Positions 23,795 through 46,927 of a stretch of DNA of 64,000 nt are shown piece by piece. The stretch is from Batillaria attramentaria. Taxonomy: Eukaryota; Mollusca; Gastropoda; Batillariidae. Under the pieces are notes generated by a model. That model saw only the letters and a list, made by a program, of their open reading frames with translations. It searched no databases and was not told the DNA's origin. Location of the stretch: NCBI GenBank assembly GCA_018292915.2, contig JACVVK020000197.1:584001-648000 (forward strand). Reading direction: 5' to 3'. A program made the position numbers and the translations under genes. Positions within the stretch are counted from its first letter, which is position 1. The number at the start of each line of letters is the position of its first letter.

Positions 23795-24945
23795 ATGCGC
23801 TGCCCAAGGTTCTGTCTGTTGCTGCTGCTGCTGCACAGTGTGACGGCGGTTGTAGCGGGCAATACATGCGCGAGTAAAGCGAATGGATGTACTACTTTTG
23901 GTCTGGACCTTCCATACAAAGACCGCTTCACACCTTCCTGTAACAAACACGACATCTGCTACTTCTGTGTACGTACTCGGACAGTATACTGCGTGTGGTA
24001 TGGCAGTCGCCAATGATAACTTTTTATACATGTACAGTCTTTTCCTCTGGTTGTGTAAACTGTAAACTGGACCTGTTTCTGTCATTTCTGTGCCCTAGTC
24101 GAGTATAAATCTAATGTGGCTGAGTTATTATGTCAGTCCGTCTGAATTGAATAGTGTTCAATGGGACTGTTGGAATGAGTGAACTGTCCCTGATTCCATA
24201 GTAGCTTCTGATCACTCTTATGACGGAGACTAGCTAGTAAGTTGTCGGCGGTTTGTGAAGTTTCGCCTTACTGATGTGTATGTTTGTCTCTTTATTGTGC
24301 TTGGTAAAGCTGAGTTTGTATTTTCAGGTGGGGTGGTGGGGCTGGGGTGGGTGTGGGGTGGGATGCGGGGTATGGCTAAAGAGGTGTGCCTTGCGTGATG
24401 TTGGAGAACACAGAAGGGCATGATGGAAATAGAGAGGGGAATTTCGTCCTGAAATTGACGTTCGTTAACAAGGCTTGTTTTTGTTTCTATGTTTATCCCC
24501 GAAACAATGGAATGTTTGTGGGCTTGTTATAAATTGCCTCCATAACTTGACCCGGGTGAAAACTTTACGAATCTGGATCAACCGTTTGCGAATCTGGGTC
24601 AACCGTTTGCGAATCTGGGTCAACCGTTTGCGAATCTGGGTCAACCATTTGCGATTCTGGGCCAACCGTTTGCGAATCTGGGTCAACCTTTCAACAGTCT
24701 CTCTCTTTGTCTGATACCAGGGAGCCCGCTACAGCCACTCGAGGGCTGACTGCGACAACAAATTTCGTGATAATATGAAGGCGTCGTGCAAGGGACTGTG
24801 GTGGTGGCAGATGTGGGCGTGTAATGGCTCGGCTGACAGTTACTACAGGGCCGCCAGAACGGGTGGCTGGGCCTTCTACAGACCCTGGTCCTGGACGACG
24901 CCCAGCTGGTGTAAAGACAGTTGGGTCACTTCTTGCTTGGCCTAG
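23795..24945 (+). CDS. secreted phospholipase A2-like protein (conodipine/group IX type), copy 2
   Basis: Coding exons 23795-23968 and 24721-24945, 132 residues, phase-0 join (CYFC/GARYS). The signal peptide is Leu-rich (MRCPRFCLLLLLLHS..., about 22 residues). The core FTPSCNKHDICYFC is nearly identical to copy 1. The second exon carries CDNKFRDNMKASC, WACNGSADSYYRAARTGG and SWCKDSWVTSCLA before TAG. Short size, signal peptide and even cysteine spacing fit a compact secreted, disulphide-bonded enzyme. The leader exon ends at 23194. AATAAA lies at 25197. The intron carries a 21-bp repeat shared with copy 3. Confidence 0.85.
24565..24690. repeat. 21-bp tandem repeat in copy 2 intron, about 6 copies
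   Basis: Unit CGAATCTGGGTCAACCGTTTG, just upstream of the second coding exon. Scattered copies of the same unit occur at the equivalent place in copy 3 (30060-30105 and 30213-30237). Confidence 0.9.
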
Positions 24946-25475
24946 TAGACTTGCATCTAGCCCCGATGGCGCAGTGGATTCTCTTTGATGAAGGGAAAAT
25001 GACTTACTGGTTTAACATAGTACTGGTGACGTCACACACTTCTTATGGAAACACTAAGCGCCGTATGCACGTACAGTAGCACCCCTCCCCTCCCCACCTC
25101 CACCACCACCCACACACACACACACACTGGTAACACTGATCATGGCTATGATGTAGATCAATGGCCACTTATTCAGTTGTAGAATGTCTGGAATGAAATA
25201 AAGTTAGGTGCTATATAAATAATCTATAATTATTATCAGTCTCTTCATTCTTCAGTTGTAGAATGTGTAGAGGTGAAATAAGGTTAGGTGCTATGTAAAT
25301 TATCTGTAATTCTGATCAGTCTCTTAATTCTAAGTTGTGAGCTGATATATATATTCCCTGTAACAATCAACTGACATCGACTTTCGGAAAATAAATAAAG
25401 GTATAGTGATTCATCATAAGTTGTCATTTCGCCCGTCGGCTCGATACGTGAAAGTGCGCACAGACGTATCCAGGC

Positions 25476-25518
<43 letters not shown>

Positions 25519-25667
25519 ACGCACGCCCCCGGGTATTCACTCGGACGGGGTGGCGCTGTATGGCGCTGAAATGTACGGCGCTGAAATGTACGGCGCTGAA
25601 AAGTCGTCGCGCTGAATTGGTGGCGCTGAAATGGTGGCGCTGAAATGGTGGCGCTGAAATGACGTGT

Positions 25668-25716
<49 letters not shown>

Positions 25717-25736
25717 GCAGAGAGAGAGAGGAGGGG
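24946..25736. other. 3' flank of PLA2 copy 2
   Basis: Contains AATAAA (25197), a diverged direct duplication of about 70 bp at 25180-25330 (GAAATAAAGTTAGGTGCTAT motif), CA microsatellites at 25478-25505 and 25672-25714, and a 16-17 bp (TGGCGCTGAAATGGTGG) array at 25548-25665. No gene. Confidence 0.65.
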
Positions 25737-25884
25737 GGTGTTTGGGAGTTTAACGTCCTTTTCCATCACACACGGGTGATATCAAAGACGGGGCAACGAT
25801 GAAAAAGCCAGCACAATATTTGGCCTGAACTCACGACCCGAGCATTGGAAGTCCAACGCTCTACCATTCGGCCACCCCGGCTCC

Positions 25885-25886
<2 letters not shown>
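25737..25886 (-). mobile_element. tRNA-derived SINE
   Basis: Minus-strand copy. Reading the complement, a tRNA-like head (GGGAGCCGGGGTGG, TAGAGCGTTGGACTTCCAAT, GGTCGTGAGTTCAG) with A- and B-box-like motifs is followed by a body ending GGACGTTAAACTCCCAAACA. Related copies lie at 46371-46537 and 48838-49005. Confidence 0.8.
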
Positions 25887-25920
<34 letters not shown>

Positions 25921-26589
25921 GCATCAGTCCTTACAGTGCTTGTCAAGAAAACAAATTAACAACTAAATCAAAGTAAAACCAAACACAAAAACCCAAACAA
26001 AACCAAACAGCTCATCTCTGTCAGCCACCAAACGAAACCATTTGCTGTTATTCATCTCCCCGATCAAACAGGCGACAACCATCTAACTACGGGTAGCGGC
26101 ACAGCTGACGTGAGTGATTCTTCCACTGATACACACTCGCTTCCAACTTTCATCATGTGCTACAGTCGCTTTTATCAAGTTAATCGCTAGTTCCATTCGC
26201 GCGCTCCGCTGTCATTACAAACCATAATTGGTATCCGATACTGATCTCATTAACTTTGTCCATAACACGTGGACAGGTAGATCACACAATAAAAACAGTT
26301 CAAACATGCACATCACACAAGTTTTCAAGGTTACCTGTTATACAGGTATTTTCACAGCATAACGATCCCGATGCCGTTAACATTACAGGGTGGCGGTATC
26401 AGGTAGATTGTCAATATGACAACTTAATGTCCTCGTGTTTGCCTTAATGTCCTTCCACACAACGGTCAGTAGCCAGAGTGCCAGGTTTGTAATGACAGAG
26501 GACAGACCAAACAAATGGAGGTGAGAGACAATCATCTAGATACCGACCGTGACATGTCATGAAAGTTGGAAACGAGAGCGGGTATGGGA

Positions 26590-27560
26590 GAGTGGGTATG
26601 GGAGAGCGTGGTCAGTCAAGCGTGAGAAAGGGCAAAACCCACGCTACTCTTGACAAAAAATGCACCTTGGCATATGCATAAAAGGAAACGACGACAAAGT
26701 GATGTGGCAAAGACCGTGGGAGCCACTTCCATAGATGACGTGAACGACATGTTGCTTTGGCTTGTGTGGCCGTGCCCACGCTTTGCTCACCAACTTTCAT
26801 TTGTCAGGTGTAGTTTCCTAGCTACGAACGACGTTTTCCAAAGGAACGTCTTTGAACGCATTTCAGTTGACGAACAGCCTGCTCACTGCAGATCGGAAGA
26901 GATAATACATAACAAATATGCTTATTTGTTGTGCTTCCAACAGTTTAGAGTTACTTCCCCATAAGAGGATTTTTTTTTTTGTGGGCGTGGAACTTACACT
27001 TTCCGCTACACCTTATAATGCTATTTACCGTACAACAGCCGCATGCATCCAGAGACGCTGAAAGGTAGAATCCAGTCGCTCCAGTCGACTCTGAGCGGTC
27101 GTGTATTTCCCAAATACTGCCTGTAAAATTTTAGTAGGTTTGAGACCTTCACTTCCGCTACACCTTAGAGTTATGTTTTTCATACACCAGCCGCGTGCGC
27201 TCAGAGACCTAGCACATAGCACAATCATGAAGGACAACGTATGAGCATAATTATTTGTTATGTATCACTTGTTCCGATCTGGTGACCTTATCGTTCGTAG
27301 CTAGGAAACTACACATGGCAAATTCAACTTTGGTGAGCAAAGGGTGGGCACGGCATCGACAGCCACAACACTGAATCAGCATGTGGTTTCACATATTCCA
27401 TGGAGGTGTCTCTGTTATACTCTGCACAGCAATCTCCGGTCATTTGTATTTTATGCACGTGCCAAGGTATTTTCTAGTAATGATGCGATGATAGCGTGGG
27501 TTCTGTCCTTTCTAACGTCACACTACCCCGATCTGATGTTCCAACATGGCGCCAGCTATG
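26590..27560. repeat. long foldback (inverted-repeat) element
   Basis: Left arm about 26610-26960 and right arm about 27240-27530 are inverted copies. For example GTAGTTTCCTAGCTACGAAC at 26810 mirrors GTTCGTAGCTAGGAAACTAC at 27293, and AACCCACGCTA / TAGCGTGGGTT sit near the outer ends. The roughly 280-bp centre holds two diverged copies of CTTCCGCTACACCTTA-type sequence. No transposase frame was recognised; probably a non-autonomous DNA transposon or foldback element. Confidence 0.7.
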
Positions 27561-27804
27561 TACCCACAATTAGATGTTTGTCACACGTTTATCATGGGAC
27601 ATGAGTAACGTAAAAGCTTTCGTGTGCTTAAATGTATTTAGTGTGGAGGAGGGGATGGGTGTGGCGGTGGGGGTGTAATGATCAACGGTCTACGCTATAC
27701 TGACCACCGCCATATATAACATCAGTGTGTTGGGAAGGTTTGGCAACAGACTAATAGAAAGTAGTTCTGTCGACACTGAGCGGACTGCACGTGCGGGTGG
27801 CAAC

Positions 27805-29045
27805 TCATTGCTTGGTCTACAAGCTTTTGCTGCTTCTCAGTTTATTGTGAAGGTGAGGGAATATCACTGACGTTAGTCATTTACTTATTTATTTATTTCA
27901 CTCATTCTGCATTAGCAGTTTTCTCCCTTGATATTCCCTGGAAAATAGGCATTCGGCGGGGTTGGTTTTATAAAAAAAAAAACCCAAAAATATCAACAAC
28001 ATTTCTTTTCTCACTAAGGACAGCGTATTCGGTGCGGTTTGCAATCCACGTCAGTGGCCAATGCCGGCATCGCGAATTTCAAACACCCGGATCGTGTATG
28101 TCGCAGTGACAGTGGTCCTTAGCTAGGATTCAGACGTTGTGCAAGGTAGGACCGGATACCGGCCGGGTTCCTTGGTGTTAAAAGAGTTAAAAGAACTGAG
28201 AAAGGGTTCCGACTGGTGTTGCCCCAGAAATAGTGTCCGACACAAAAGTCAGTCAGTGACACAGGCACAGTCAGAAATGATGAATGTTCCGGCTGGACTA
28301 GCTGTCATCTTTGTTGTCAGTTTGTACCTCGACGAAATCTATACAATACTCATTATTATTATTATTATTAATCTATTATTATTATTGTTATTATTATTCT
28401 TATTAATCTACACCAGTTACATTCACAGGCACGGGGAGATCACTCTTACACTTCCCGCTGTGTAGCCTCGATAGCGCAGATCGTGCAATGTAAATAAGAA
28501 ATACTACAAGGCGGGACATTTAGCAAAGCTCCCGAGATACAGAACAACAGCCACAGTATGCGTGCAAAATGAGTACATTTGTTGTTTGGTCTGTTGCTAA
28601 AATAAACGAAGAATGTCGTTTCCCTATTGGAGTCTTCTGTGTGTTCTAGGTCGACTGTTGACTGATTTTGTCCATAAATTTCTCATGGTTAGAAATACGA
28701 TAATAAAATAAAATAAAAAGTACGAGAAAACAAGGAAAAAAAAAAAAAGAGATCCGATTACAAGAACATACGATTCCGAAGAAAATCCTCAAAACATTCT
28801 ATTCTATTTTGTGTCAACACAAAATGATATACTACACGCAAACCGTGAATGTATGCCCCCCCCCCTAAAAAACAAACAAAAACAAACAAACAAACAAACA
28901 AACAAACAAAAACAAACAAAAAACACAACAACAACAACAACAACAACAAAACACCCAGACTTTTGAGAGAAACATGTCACTTTCATTGAATCAGTACAAC
29001 TATAGACCTACCCAAATAGTGCTCTGAGCTAAAAACAAAAACATC
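27805..29045 (+). pseudogene. ghost PLA2-like locus: leader exon and 3' end without coding exons
   Basis: A leader-like exon ends TTTATTGTGAAG/GTGAGG at 27852. At about 28465 the text resumes with stop-and-3'-UTR-like sequence (TAGCCTCGATAGCGCAG), and 28595-29045 matches the 3' flank of copy 3 (30660-31010) segment by segment. No core HD-containing exon lies between. The simplest reading is a deleted copy. The leader could instead serve copy 3. Confidence 0.55.
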
Positions 29046-29279
29046 CAAACTATCCCTTACCAAACTGATCTGCCCGTACGATATGCTACTTAACTATTTT
29101 CTTTTCTGTTCTTTTCTCTCAGCCGCGAATTAGTCTTTGTGGCTTGCGCGGCTTTAAGCCCTAAAAACTCACTCACTCACCCCTGTTCTTTTCTCACAAC
29201 CTCCCATTTCTACACACGGTATTATTGCAGTGATATATACTGGTTTGATTCTTGATAATACAGAGTACTACATTCAGGA

Positions 29280-30238
29280 ATGCACTGCTCAACGATCGGT
29301 GTGTTACTGCTGCTGTGGCACAGTCTGGCTACAGTGGTTCTCGGCGCCAACTGTGACGTGAAAGCGGCGGAGAAAGCGAACGGATGCACTACTTTCGGCG
29401 TGGACGTCCCATTCCAAAACCGCTTTACACCTTCCTGTAACCTCCACGATATCTGCTATTTCTGTGTATGTACATGACTGTACTGGGCTAGTTAACGGGT
29501 TTGATCTTTACCGCCAGTCTCATCTTTGTGTTTATGTGCTGAGTTTGTTTGGTTTTTGTGCGTCTTATCTGAGAATCTAAGATATGTTTCTGTTCACTCG
29601 TATTTCAATAGAGAATCAGTTGTAAGATTCTCAGATATTGGAGCTGTATTTTATTGTTATACACCCCCTGAACGGAACTGAACAGGACTGATGTTGGGTG
29701 GGTGTGGGTGTGGGTGTGGATGGCGGGAACTGAATAGGGGTGTCCCTATGGTGATACTTCATATAAAAAAAAAAGAAGAACTTGAAGTGTGAGCGAAATT
29801 CCAAGCTTTCGAAATTCTTTAACTGACAAGTTTTAAGTTTTCTTTCTTTTTTTTTTAATCCCAGAAAGAACAGAATGTAAGGAAGTATCTATTAGTTTGC
29901 TACCTGAATACACTCCTTCGGAGCGCGAGATGTCTGAACTACTGCCCTCTTGGTATATGCTAAACATTCAGAGATTTGGCCAGACATGGGGTCTTGACGC
30001 ATGCGCACTTGTACACTTTTTGTGGTAATTCCTACATAATCTATGTCAAGTGTTAGCAAATTCGGGTCACCGTTTGAGAATTTCCGTCAACCGTTTGCGG
30101 CTGGGGCCAAATATTTGTGCTGGCTTTTCATCGGTGCCCCGTCTTTGATATCACCCGTATGTGGTGGAAAAGGACGTTAAACCCGGAAACAACCAACCAC
30201 CCACCCACCCACCGTTTGCGAATCCGGGTCAACCGTTA

Positions 30239-30276
<38 letters not shown>

Positions 30277-30495
30277 CAGGGAGCCCGCTTCAGTGTGTCG
30301 AGGTTGACGTGCGACAAAGACATGCGAAGCAACATGAAGTCATCATGCAGCGGACTGTCACTGATCGAGAAATGGGCGTGTAAAGGCTCGGCTGACACCT
30401 ACTACGGCGTGGTGAGGGTGGCAGGCGGGATCTTCTACAGGTCCTCTTCGCCCAGTTGGTGTGGAGAATCTTGGGTCACTTCCTGCTTGCCCTAG
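29280..30495 (+). CDS. secreted phospholipase A2-like protein (conodipine/group IX type), copy 3
   Basis: Coding exons 29280-29465 and 30280-30495, 133 residues, phase-0 join (CYFC/GARFS). Signal peptide MHCSTIGVLLLLWHSLATVV, then an extra KAAE compared with copies 1 and 2 before KANGC. The core FTPSCNLHDICYFC keeps the His-Asp pair. The second exon keeps CDKDMRSNMKSSC, WACKGSADTYYGVVR and SWCGESWVTSCLP before TAG. The second-exon acceptor sits on a (CT)n tract (30241-30274). The intron carries a partial SINE tail (30101-30184) and 21-bp repeat copies shared with copy 2. Confidence 0.85.
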
Positions 30496-30659
30496 ACCAA
30501 CTCCTATCCCCGATGGCACAGTGGATCCTCGTGCTGGGCTCAGTGTAGGAAGAACGACTCACGGGCCAATCAAATTCCGCACTGGTGACGTCACACACTT
30601 CTTACTGTAACACCGTACACATGAACACGTACAGTAGTTGTGTACCCCGCGATTCGATG

Positions 30660-31045
30660 TGCGACGATCTGCTAGCAAAATAAATTAAGAATTGTGTTGT
30701 TGCCCTCGGGAGTCTTCTGCGAGTTGTAGGTCGGCTGTTTCTGTTGACTGATTTTGTCCATAAATTTCTCGTGGTTACAGTGACACAAAACACCAGGAAT
30801 AAAAGGCAGTTGCCAGAACATACGATTCCGAACAAGATCCTGATATTATAGTTTGTGTTAAACACAAACTGATTTACCACACCGACACCAACCGCACATC
30901 GTGACGTATTGAAGAGAAAGCAGACCCAGCCTTTTGAGAGGAACATGTCGCTGTTGTTAAATTATTGCAACAATAGCAAACATTGCTTAAAGCTAAAAAC
31001 AAACAAACAAAACAACAACTACCCCCTACCAAATCTGCCTCAGGC
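30660..31045. repeat. 3' copy of a duplicated segment (partner 28595-29070)
   Basis: Shares TGACTGATTTTGTCCATAAA, GAACATACGATTCCGAA and TTTGAGAG-AACATGTC blocks in the same order and spacing with the ghost locus. This marks the boundary of a gene-cluster duplication around copy 3. Confidence 0.75.
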
Positions 31046-31084
31046 AGGTCGTCATACAGAGAGAGAGAGAGAGAGAGATGACGT

Positions 31085-31425
31085 CAATTCCGTGAACTAT
31101 ACATTTGACGTCAGCCTCTAGCACTGAGATCGTCTGAGGATGCTTGTTTATGTCTTGTGATTTCCCTGTTGGCTTTGTGGCTTCCCCGATTGAATTATTT
31201 TTCACATGAAATCTGGAAGATCTAGAGGGCTGGTGAAATGTCGGAGGCAGTGACGATACTTGCTGATTTTGTCTGTGAACTAAGCGTTTGATGTCAGCTT
31301 CACACTGGTGGTATGACAGATGATGTTTGTGCATGTCTTGTGATTTCCCTGTTGCTTTTGTGACTTCCCTGGCTGAATTAATTTTTACATAAAATCTGGA
31401 AGATCTAGAGGGCTGGTGAAACGTG
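31085..31425. repeat. diverged tandem duplication, about 183-bp period
   Basis: GGAAGATCTAGAGGGCTGGT occurs at about 31215 and 31398, and GTCTTGTGATTTCCCTGTTG precedes it in both copies. No coding sequence. Confidence 0.85.
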
Positions 31426-32006
31426 GACTAGAATACCTTCGATTGTACTCGTGAAATCGCAAATTTGGAACTCTTTTGACCGGTGCTTCTCGCAGAAACT
31501 TGAAAAAGCTATGTTTATCTAAAAGTTCAGTTATTCTTAATGCTAAAGCTATAATAGTGCAGTAGTTCCTGTCATATGTGCAGTTGTCACACTAGACAAA
31601 ATCGCCGGGATGATAAGTAATTTGCAGTAGCCTTTTCATAGATATTTGATCTTATGTGCAAACCACCCCTACCTCGGAAATATTTTTTGTACACAAAACC
31701 AGTCAGAGCTACAGAGCTGTAGCACGAATACAGTCAGTGTATTTGAGTGAACTTCCAAAGTCTTGAAAATGAAGGAATTTGAACAACTTTTTCGAAAAAA
31801 TTCGTAACATGACCGCGTTTGTTTGTTTTTTTAAATCGGCGATAACTCTTCTGAAAATGCGCCAGGATAAAAATCGTGAAAGGTAGGCCTGGAGAAGGTG
31901 AATTCCCATTTTATCTCAAAGTAAAAAGGCCTCCAACGAGATGGTTTAGGAGATAGCCATCATTACATCCGTCCACACATACACACACCCACACACACAC
32001 ACACCG

Positions 32007-32053
<47 letters not shown>

Positions 32054-34238
32054 GGCACGTCTCACAACTCCCGCCAAAAAGAACGCAGCAGCATAGTGTG
32101 CACGTCAAGTGTCTATGACGCAGACTTTCGTCAGTGTGCGCGAAAGTATGTATTGTCTGGAGAAACGTCACAGCCTTGTTTTGTACTACTGAAACTTGCT
32201 GCCGCTGCGCGTAGCAAAATCTGCCCCATCGTATAAAGTTGTTTCTCTATATAGAAACAACTTAAAAACGCCGGCGCGGCGCCTTCATCTAGGTCATGAA
32301 ACATACACTACACTGACTACACTATACTACACTACTGCCAAGGCCTGGCGTTTTGAGAAAGGCGAAGGTCAGTACCCCCACTCGGTCACACTGACACCGG
32401 GCGGCGACCACCTTGTTGGGAGAGTTCAAGATCCAGCGTAAACTCCGGCCGGTAAGTTTTGTCCTACTCCGCTACTTGTGAATCGTGTTGATCGTCAGTG
32501 ACCATGCTAATTCTCGTGTATTACTTATGATGACTGTGGCACTGAGTCAAGCTAGTACTGAATGACTCCGCAGCCGGCACTGAAGGTTTAATTCTGCGAT
32601 GCGTGTCAGTGTCAGTCGGCCTCAGTCCGGCGGTACACGGTCACGCTGCCGTCAGTGGCTGTCGGTGCATGTCACAGTTTTACACTGAGCTGAGTGCGGG
32701 CCGGGAGCTGCAAACACCTGACACATTACATTACATTTAGTCATCACGTTTAATCTGTATCAATTCATACACGTGCTCGTGTCATCGTCTCCAGTTGTAG
32801 TGACATCGCCGCCGGCAACTAGTAGCTGTAAGTAACAGCGGCTCAAGTTTTTCGTGTGGCCCAGTTTTCAGGTCTTCGGGCCAGTATGGCTGGTTATCAT
32901 GTCAGTTCATCTCAAGTTATCATCTCCAGTTCGTAAAATTTTATGTATATATGTGCCAGTGTGCACAGATGTACGTATGTATGTATGTATCATATAAGCA
33001 CACAACTGATCTTGTTCACTGCCGGTGTCATGTGAAATTCGACAACTGAACTGAAAGGCGGTCGCGGTGTCTATCCGGCGTTTGAAAGCCAGGAAGGCGG
33101 GGGAGAGAACACAGATTGCAGGTCACAGTGGCCGGGGCTGGTGAATAGCTCGGAGCTGAAGACATGAGTGCCCGTAGAGGGGCTTCATGTGTGAGCATAC
33201 AAAACCTGTACTGAGAATGTAGGCTGCAAGCAACAGGTGAATACTTCTCAGTAGACGCGCGTTTATGCTACGTAAAGAGGGTGGGTGTTTGGGAGTTTAA
33301 CGTCCTTTTCCACCACATAAGGGTGATATCAAAGACGGGGCAACGAGAAAAAGAGAATATTGTTGTCATGAGATGTAGCGGGCGCGGGTAGCCCGAAACC
33401 CAACGCTTTACGTCTGAAAGTACTGCAGTGCGCACCGCGGCGCCCGCTCTCTGTACATAATGCTTTGGATCAGTGTTTCAATTTCCTCAGTGCTGGATGG
33501 GAGACTGATTTTCAGTGGCGTCTGTGTGTCTGTCCGTCTGTGTGCCTGTCCGTCTGTGTGCCAGTCGTCTGTGTGCCTGTCTGTTTGCCTGTCCGTCTGT
33601 GTATGTGTTCGTCCGAGTCAGCAGAAGTTCACGTAGTCTTACCGCAGTGCTGGGGGACTTGCCGTCGTGTTCCAGTGAAGGTTTCTCATAACTGAATCTC
33701 TCCAGAGCGAACATTTTTAGCCAGTTCGCAGAAAATAGGCCAAACTTCACTGCGGCGGTTGAACGGAAGCACCCCCACGCCTTACCGTTCGTAAAAACAC
33801 AGAAAGCGGCTGCTTATACAAATCATCACATGTTGCGTGTGTCGGTTACCGCTCAGTGATCACGTTTTAGACAACGCGCTTCTGACACTGATAACTGGCA
33901 TGACTATTAAACTGCCTCGTGAAATGGAACTACTAATGGAATTAGGGTGAAGTCACAGCAACTAGTATTACGGGCTGCTGGTTCATTGATTGTTTTTCCT
34001 GTTTTTCACGGATGGTCACGGTGGCTGTGTGTGTGTGTGTGTTTTTTTGGGTTTTTTTTTTCATGTCTTATATGAATGCAAACGACTGATACATTCAGTT
34101 CTGAGGTTCTCAGTTTCATATAAAGACCTAAATCCGACAAAAGCTCCAAAATGCGAAATACAATGTATCATTTGATTCTGAAAACAAATACAGCATTTTG
34201 TCCCTTGTTTTCATTATATTCCAATGGTTTCATTGCAG
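31426..34238 (+). other. upstream region and 5' intron of the sulfotransferase gene
   Basis: (CA)n runs at 31977-32051. A candidate non-coding first exon ends CCGGCCG/GTAAGT at about 32450, preceded by TATAAA-like and GTTGTTTCTCTATATAGAAACAAC palindromic sequence (about 32230-32260). A SINE tail lies at 33281-33347 (minus) and a GTCTGTGTGCCT repeat at 33530-33600. Nothing else recognised. Confidence 0.45.
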
Positions 34239-34256
34239 GTTGATAGATTGTTCAAC

Positions 34257-44738
<10,482 letters not shown>

Positions 44739-45712
44739 AACACGATCAGAACTACTATCAACACGTCTGATCCACAACTCCGTGAAATCACGACCGATAT
44801 TGAGCATAATGATACTTGTATCGACTTTTATATCTGATATATCGTATTTTGTTCTCGTTTACATTATTGACTGTCGTGAACGTTACAAACTGTTGCCGTA
44901 TTGAAATTATGTATTCCTAATTGTCGTCAGTTCAGTTTTGGATCGTCAGCTGCGTGTACCTCATGCTGAGACCAAAGCCTCCATTATTCCAGTGTTTCAG
45001 GAGCCACTGACCTGAAGACTAATAATTATATCATGCAGACTGCCCTGTCATTCCCGCTTGACACCCCCCCCCCCCCCCGTCCCCCAACCTGTAACACATA
45101 TTCAAGTTCCCCGCTTCACCCCTGTAATACTTCCGGACATCATGTCAGTGAACTGATTCTTTGTTCTTCGCTTACTGTTTGCATCGGACGTGTATGTGTA
45201 CATCACTGTGACACACGGTAGACATGCAGGCTGTGGTCCAGTTGTATTTGATCATAATTACTGATGACCACTGCATGCACTTACTACATGCAGTTATCAG
45301 CCATCTTACTCCCACCCATCTGACTCAGTCATGACTGAGTCTACAGAGTTTGTACGTAGTATACTGGCCAACTAATTCAGTCTCAGTCCACCCGTATTCA
45401 GTAGTTTGAAAATTATATGAACATGAATATTCATGAACAATATAGCCTATGTATTGTGGATAAATAAACCAGTGCCATGTGCTTCTGTCGGTTTTCTTTT
45501 CACTGAGTCAGTGAGTGTCACAGTGTCCGCTCAGTGTGGCGCTGATCACTGGCAGTCGGTGTTGGCTCGTGTCACAGTTACCGTTCGCCCAACTTGGGTA
45601 CTAAATGATTTCATGGCGAGCGAAGGACTCAGGATGTAGCGGCAAGGAAAACTGCAGTGCCACTGTCGATCAACAACTTGACAACTCCCCCACCCCCCTC
45701 CTCCAAGACACA

Positions 45713-45764
<52 letters not shown>

Positions 45765-46325
45765 GTGACAGAAAAAAAAACAAAAACACAAACGACCCCC
45801 TTCCCCCCAAAACAACAACAACAACAAAAACTAACGCCGGAAAAACTTGAAATAAAATTCTGTTAAACTTGAAAAATATAAAAACAGCCGACTGAGCGAA
45901 CAAATGAACAAAAGCCGTACTTCTTATTGTCCTCGTGCTCACCCACTGACTGAGGACGAATCGCGTTTGCTGCAGTCGGTGAACGGTACACGTGTACGTT
46001 CCTCAGTCGACAAAACTGACTGAAATAGTGAAACACATTCGCCACATTGCACAGCAGCAGGAGTCAGTATGGGCACGTAGAACTTATCATCTAATACTAC
46101 TGCAACTGAGCTGGCCGAGCCGGCTGAATCAGTTGTGACTCAGATGTGAATAGGCCATACCGATGGTAGGTCCGACATAGTCAGTGGACGATGACAACCC
46201 GGCAGCTCCACCCCGCCCTCCCCCTCGGCCGTACCCCGTCCCCGGCCGAGCCCATCGGCCCGGCCAGAACCCCCCAGCCAAAACTGAAAACTTGACAACT
46301 GACTGACAAAACCAAAACACACACT

Positions 46326-46366
<41 letters not shown>

Positions 46367-46370
46367 GGTG
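44739..46370 (+). other. SULT 3' UTR and intergenic region
   Basis: AATAAA at 45463-45468 is a plausible SULT poly(A) signal, giving a 3' UTR of about 730 nt. A C-run near 45065 and (CA)n at 45714-45763 follow. No further gene before 46928. Confidence 0.5.
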
Positions 46371-46537
46371 GGTGGGTGTTTGGGGGTTTAACGTCCTTTT
46401 CCACCACATACGGGTGATATCAAAGACGGGGCAACGATGAAAAAGTCAGCACAAATGTTTGGCCCCAGACGGGATACGAACTCACGACACGAGCATTAGA
46501 AGTCCAACGCTCTACCATTCGGCCACCCGGCTCCCCC
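46371..46537 (-). mobile_element. tRNA-derived SINE
   Basis: Minus-strand copy of the family at 25737 and 48838, with tRNA-like head at the high-coordinate end (46480-46537) and tail GGACGTTAAACCCCCAAACA at the low end. A tail-only fragment follows at 46671-46714. Confidence 0.8.
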
Positions 46538-46927
46538 CCCCCCCCCCCCCCCCCCAACACACACCGCACAAAACAACAGCAACAACAAAACGAGCCCAAA
46601 CATGTGAGAGAAAGCAGGTGCTAGAATCAGAAACCGGCCGCAGTTTCTATTCACGCCTCGCGAAATAAGGGTGGGTGGGTGTTTGGGGGTTTAACGTCCT
46701 TCTCCACCACATGTATACGACGCGAAATAAGGTAAGGGCTATAAATCGTGCGCTCTTATCTAACTTTTCTTTCCGTGTAGCCTCCCTTATATTGGACCGT
46801 GACCCCTGCCACCTCGTGTTTATTTCGACCGTAGATTGTCGACACCACATACATTGTACTTTTATTTTTGTCGCCTCAAACTCGGCAAAGCACTTACAGT
46901 GACCCTTTGCAGTGTTGACATGTTACC

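Noticed and set aside
28139..28465. Protein-coding frame in the ghost PLA2 locus
   Set aside because: Starts in unsupported sequence and runs into an ATT microsatellite; no cysteine pattern or HD core.
32196..32441. Short protein upstream of the sulfotransferase
   Set aside because: No recognised motif; the stretch is better read as a non-coding first exon or promoter-proximal sequence.
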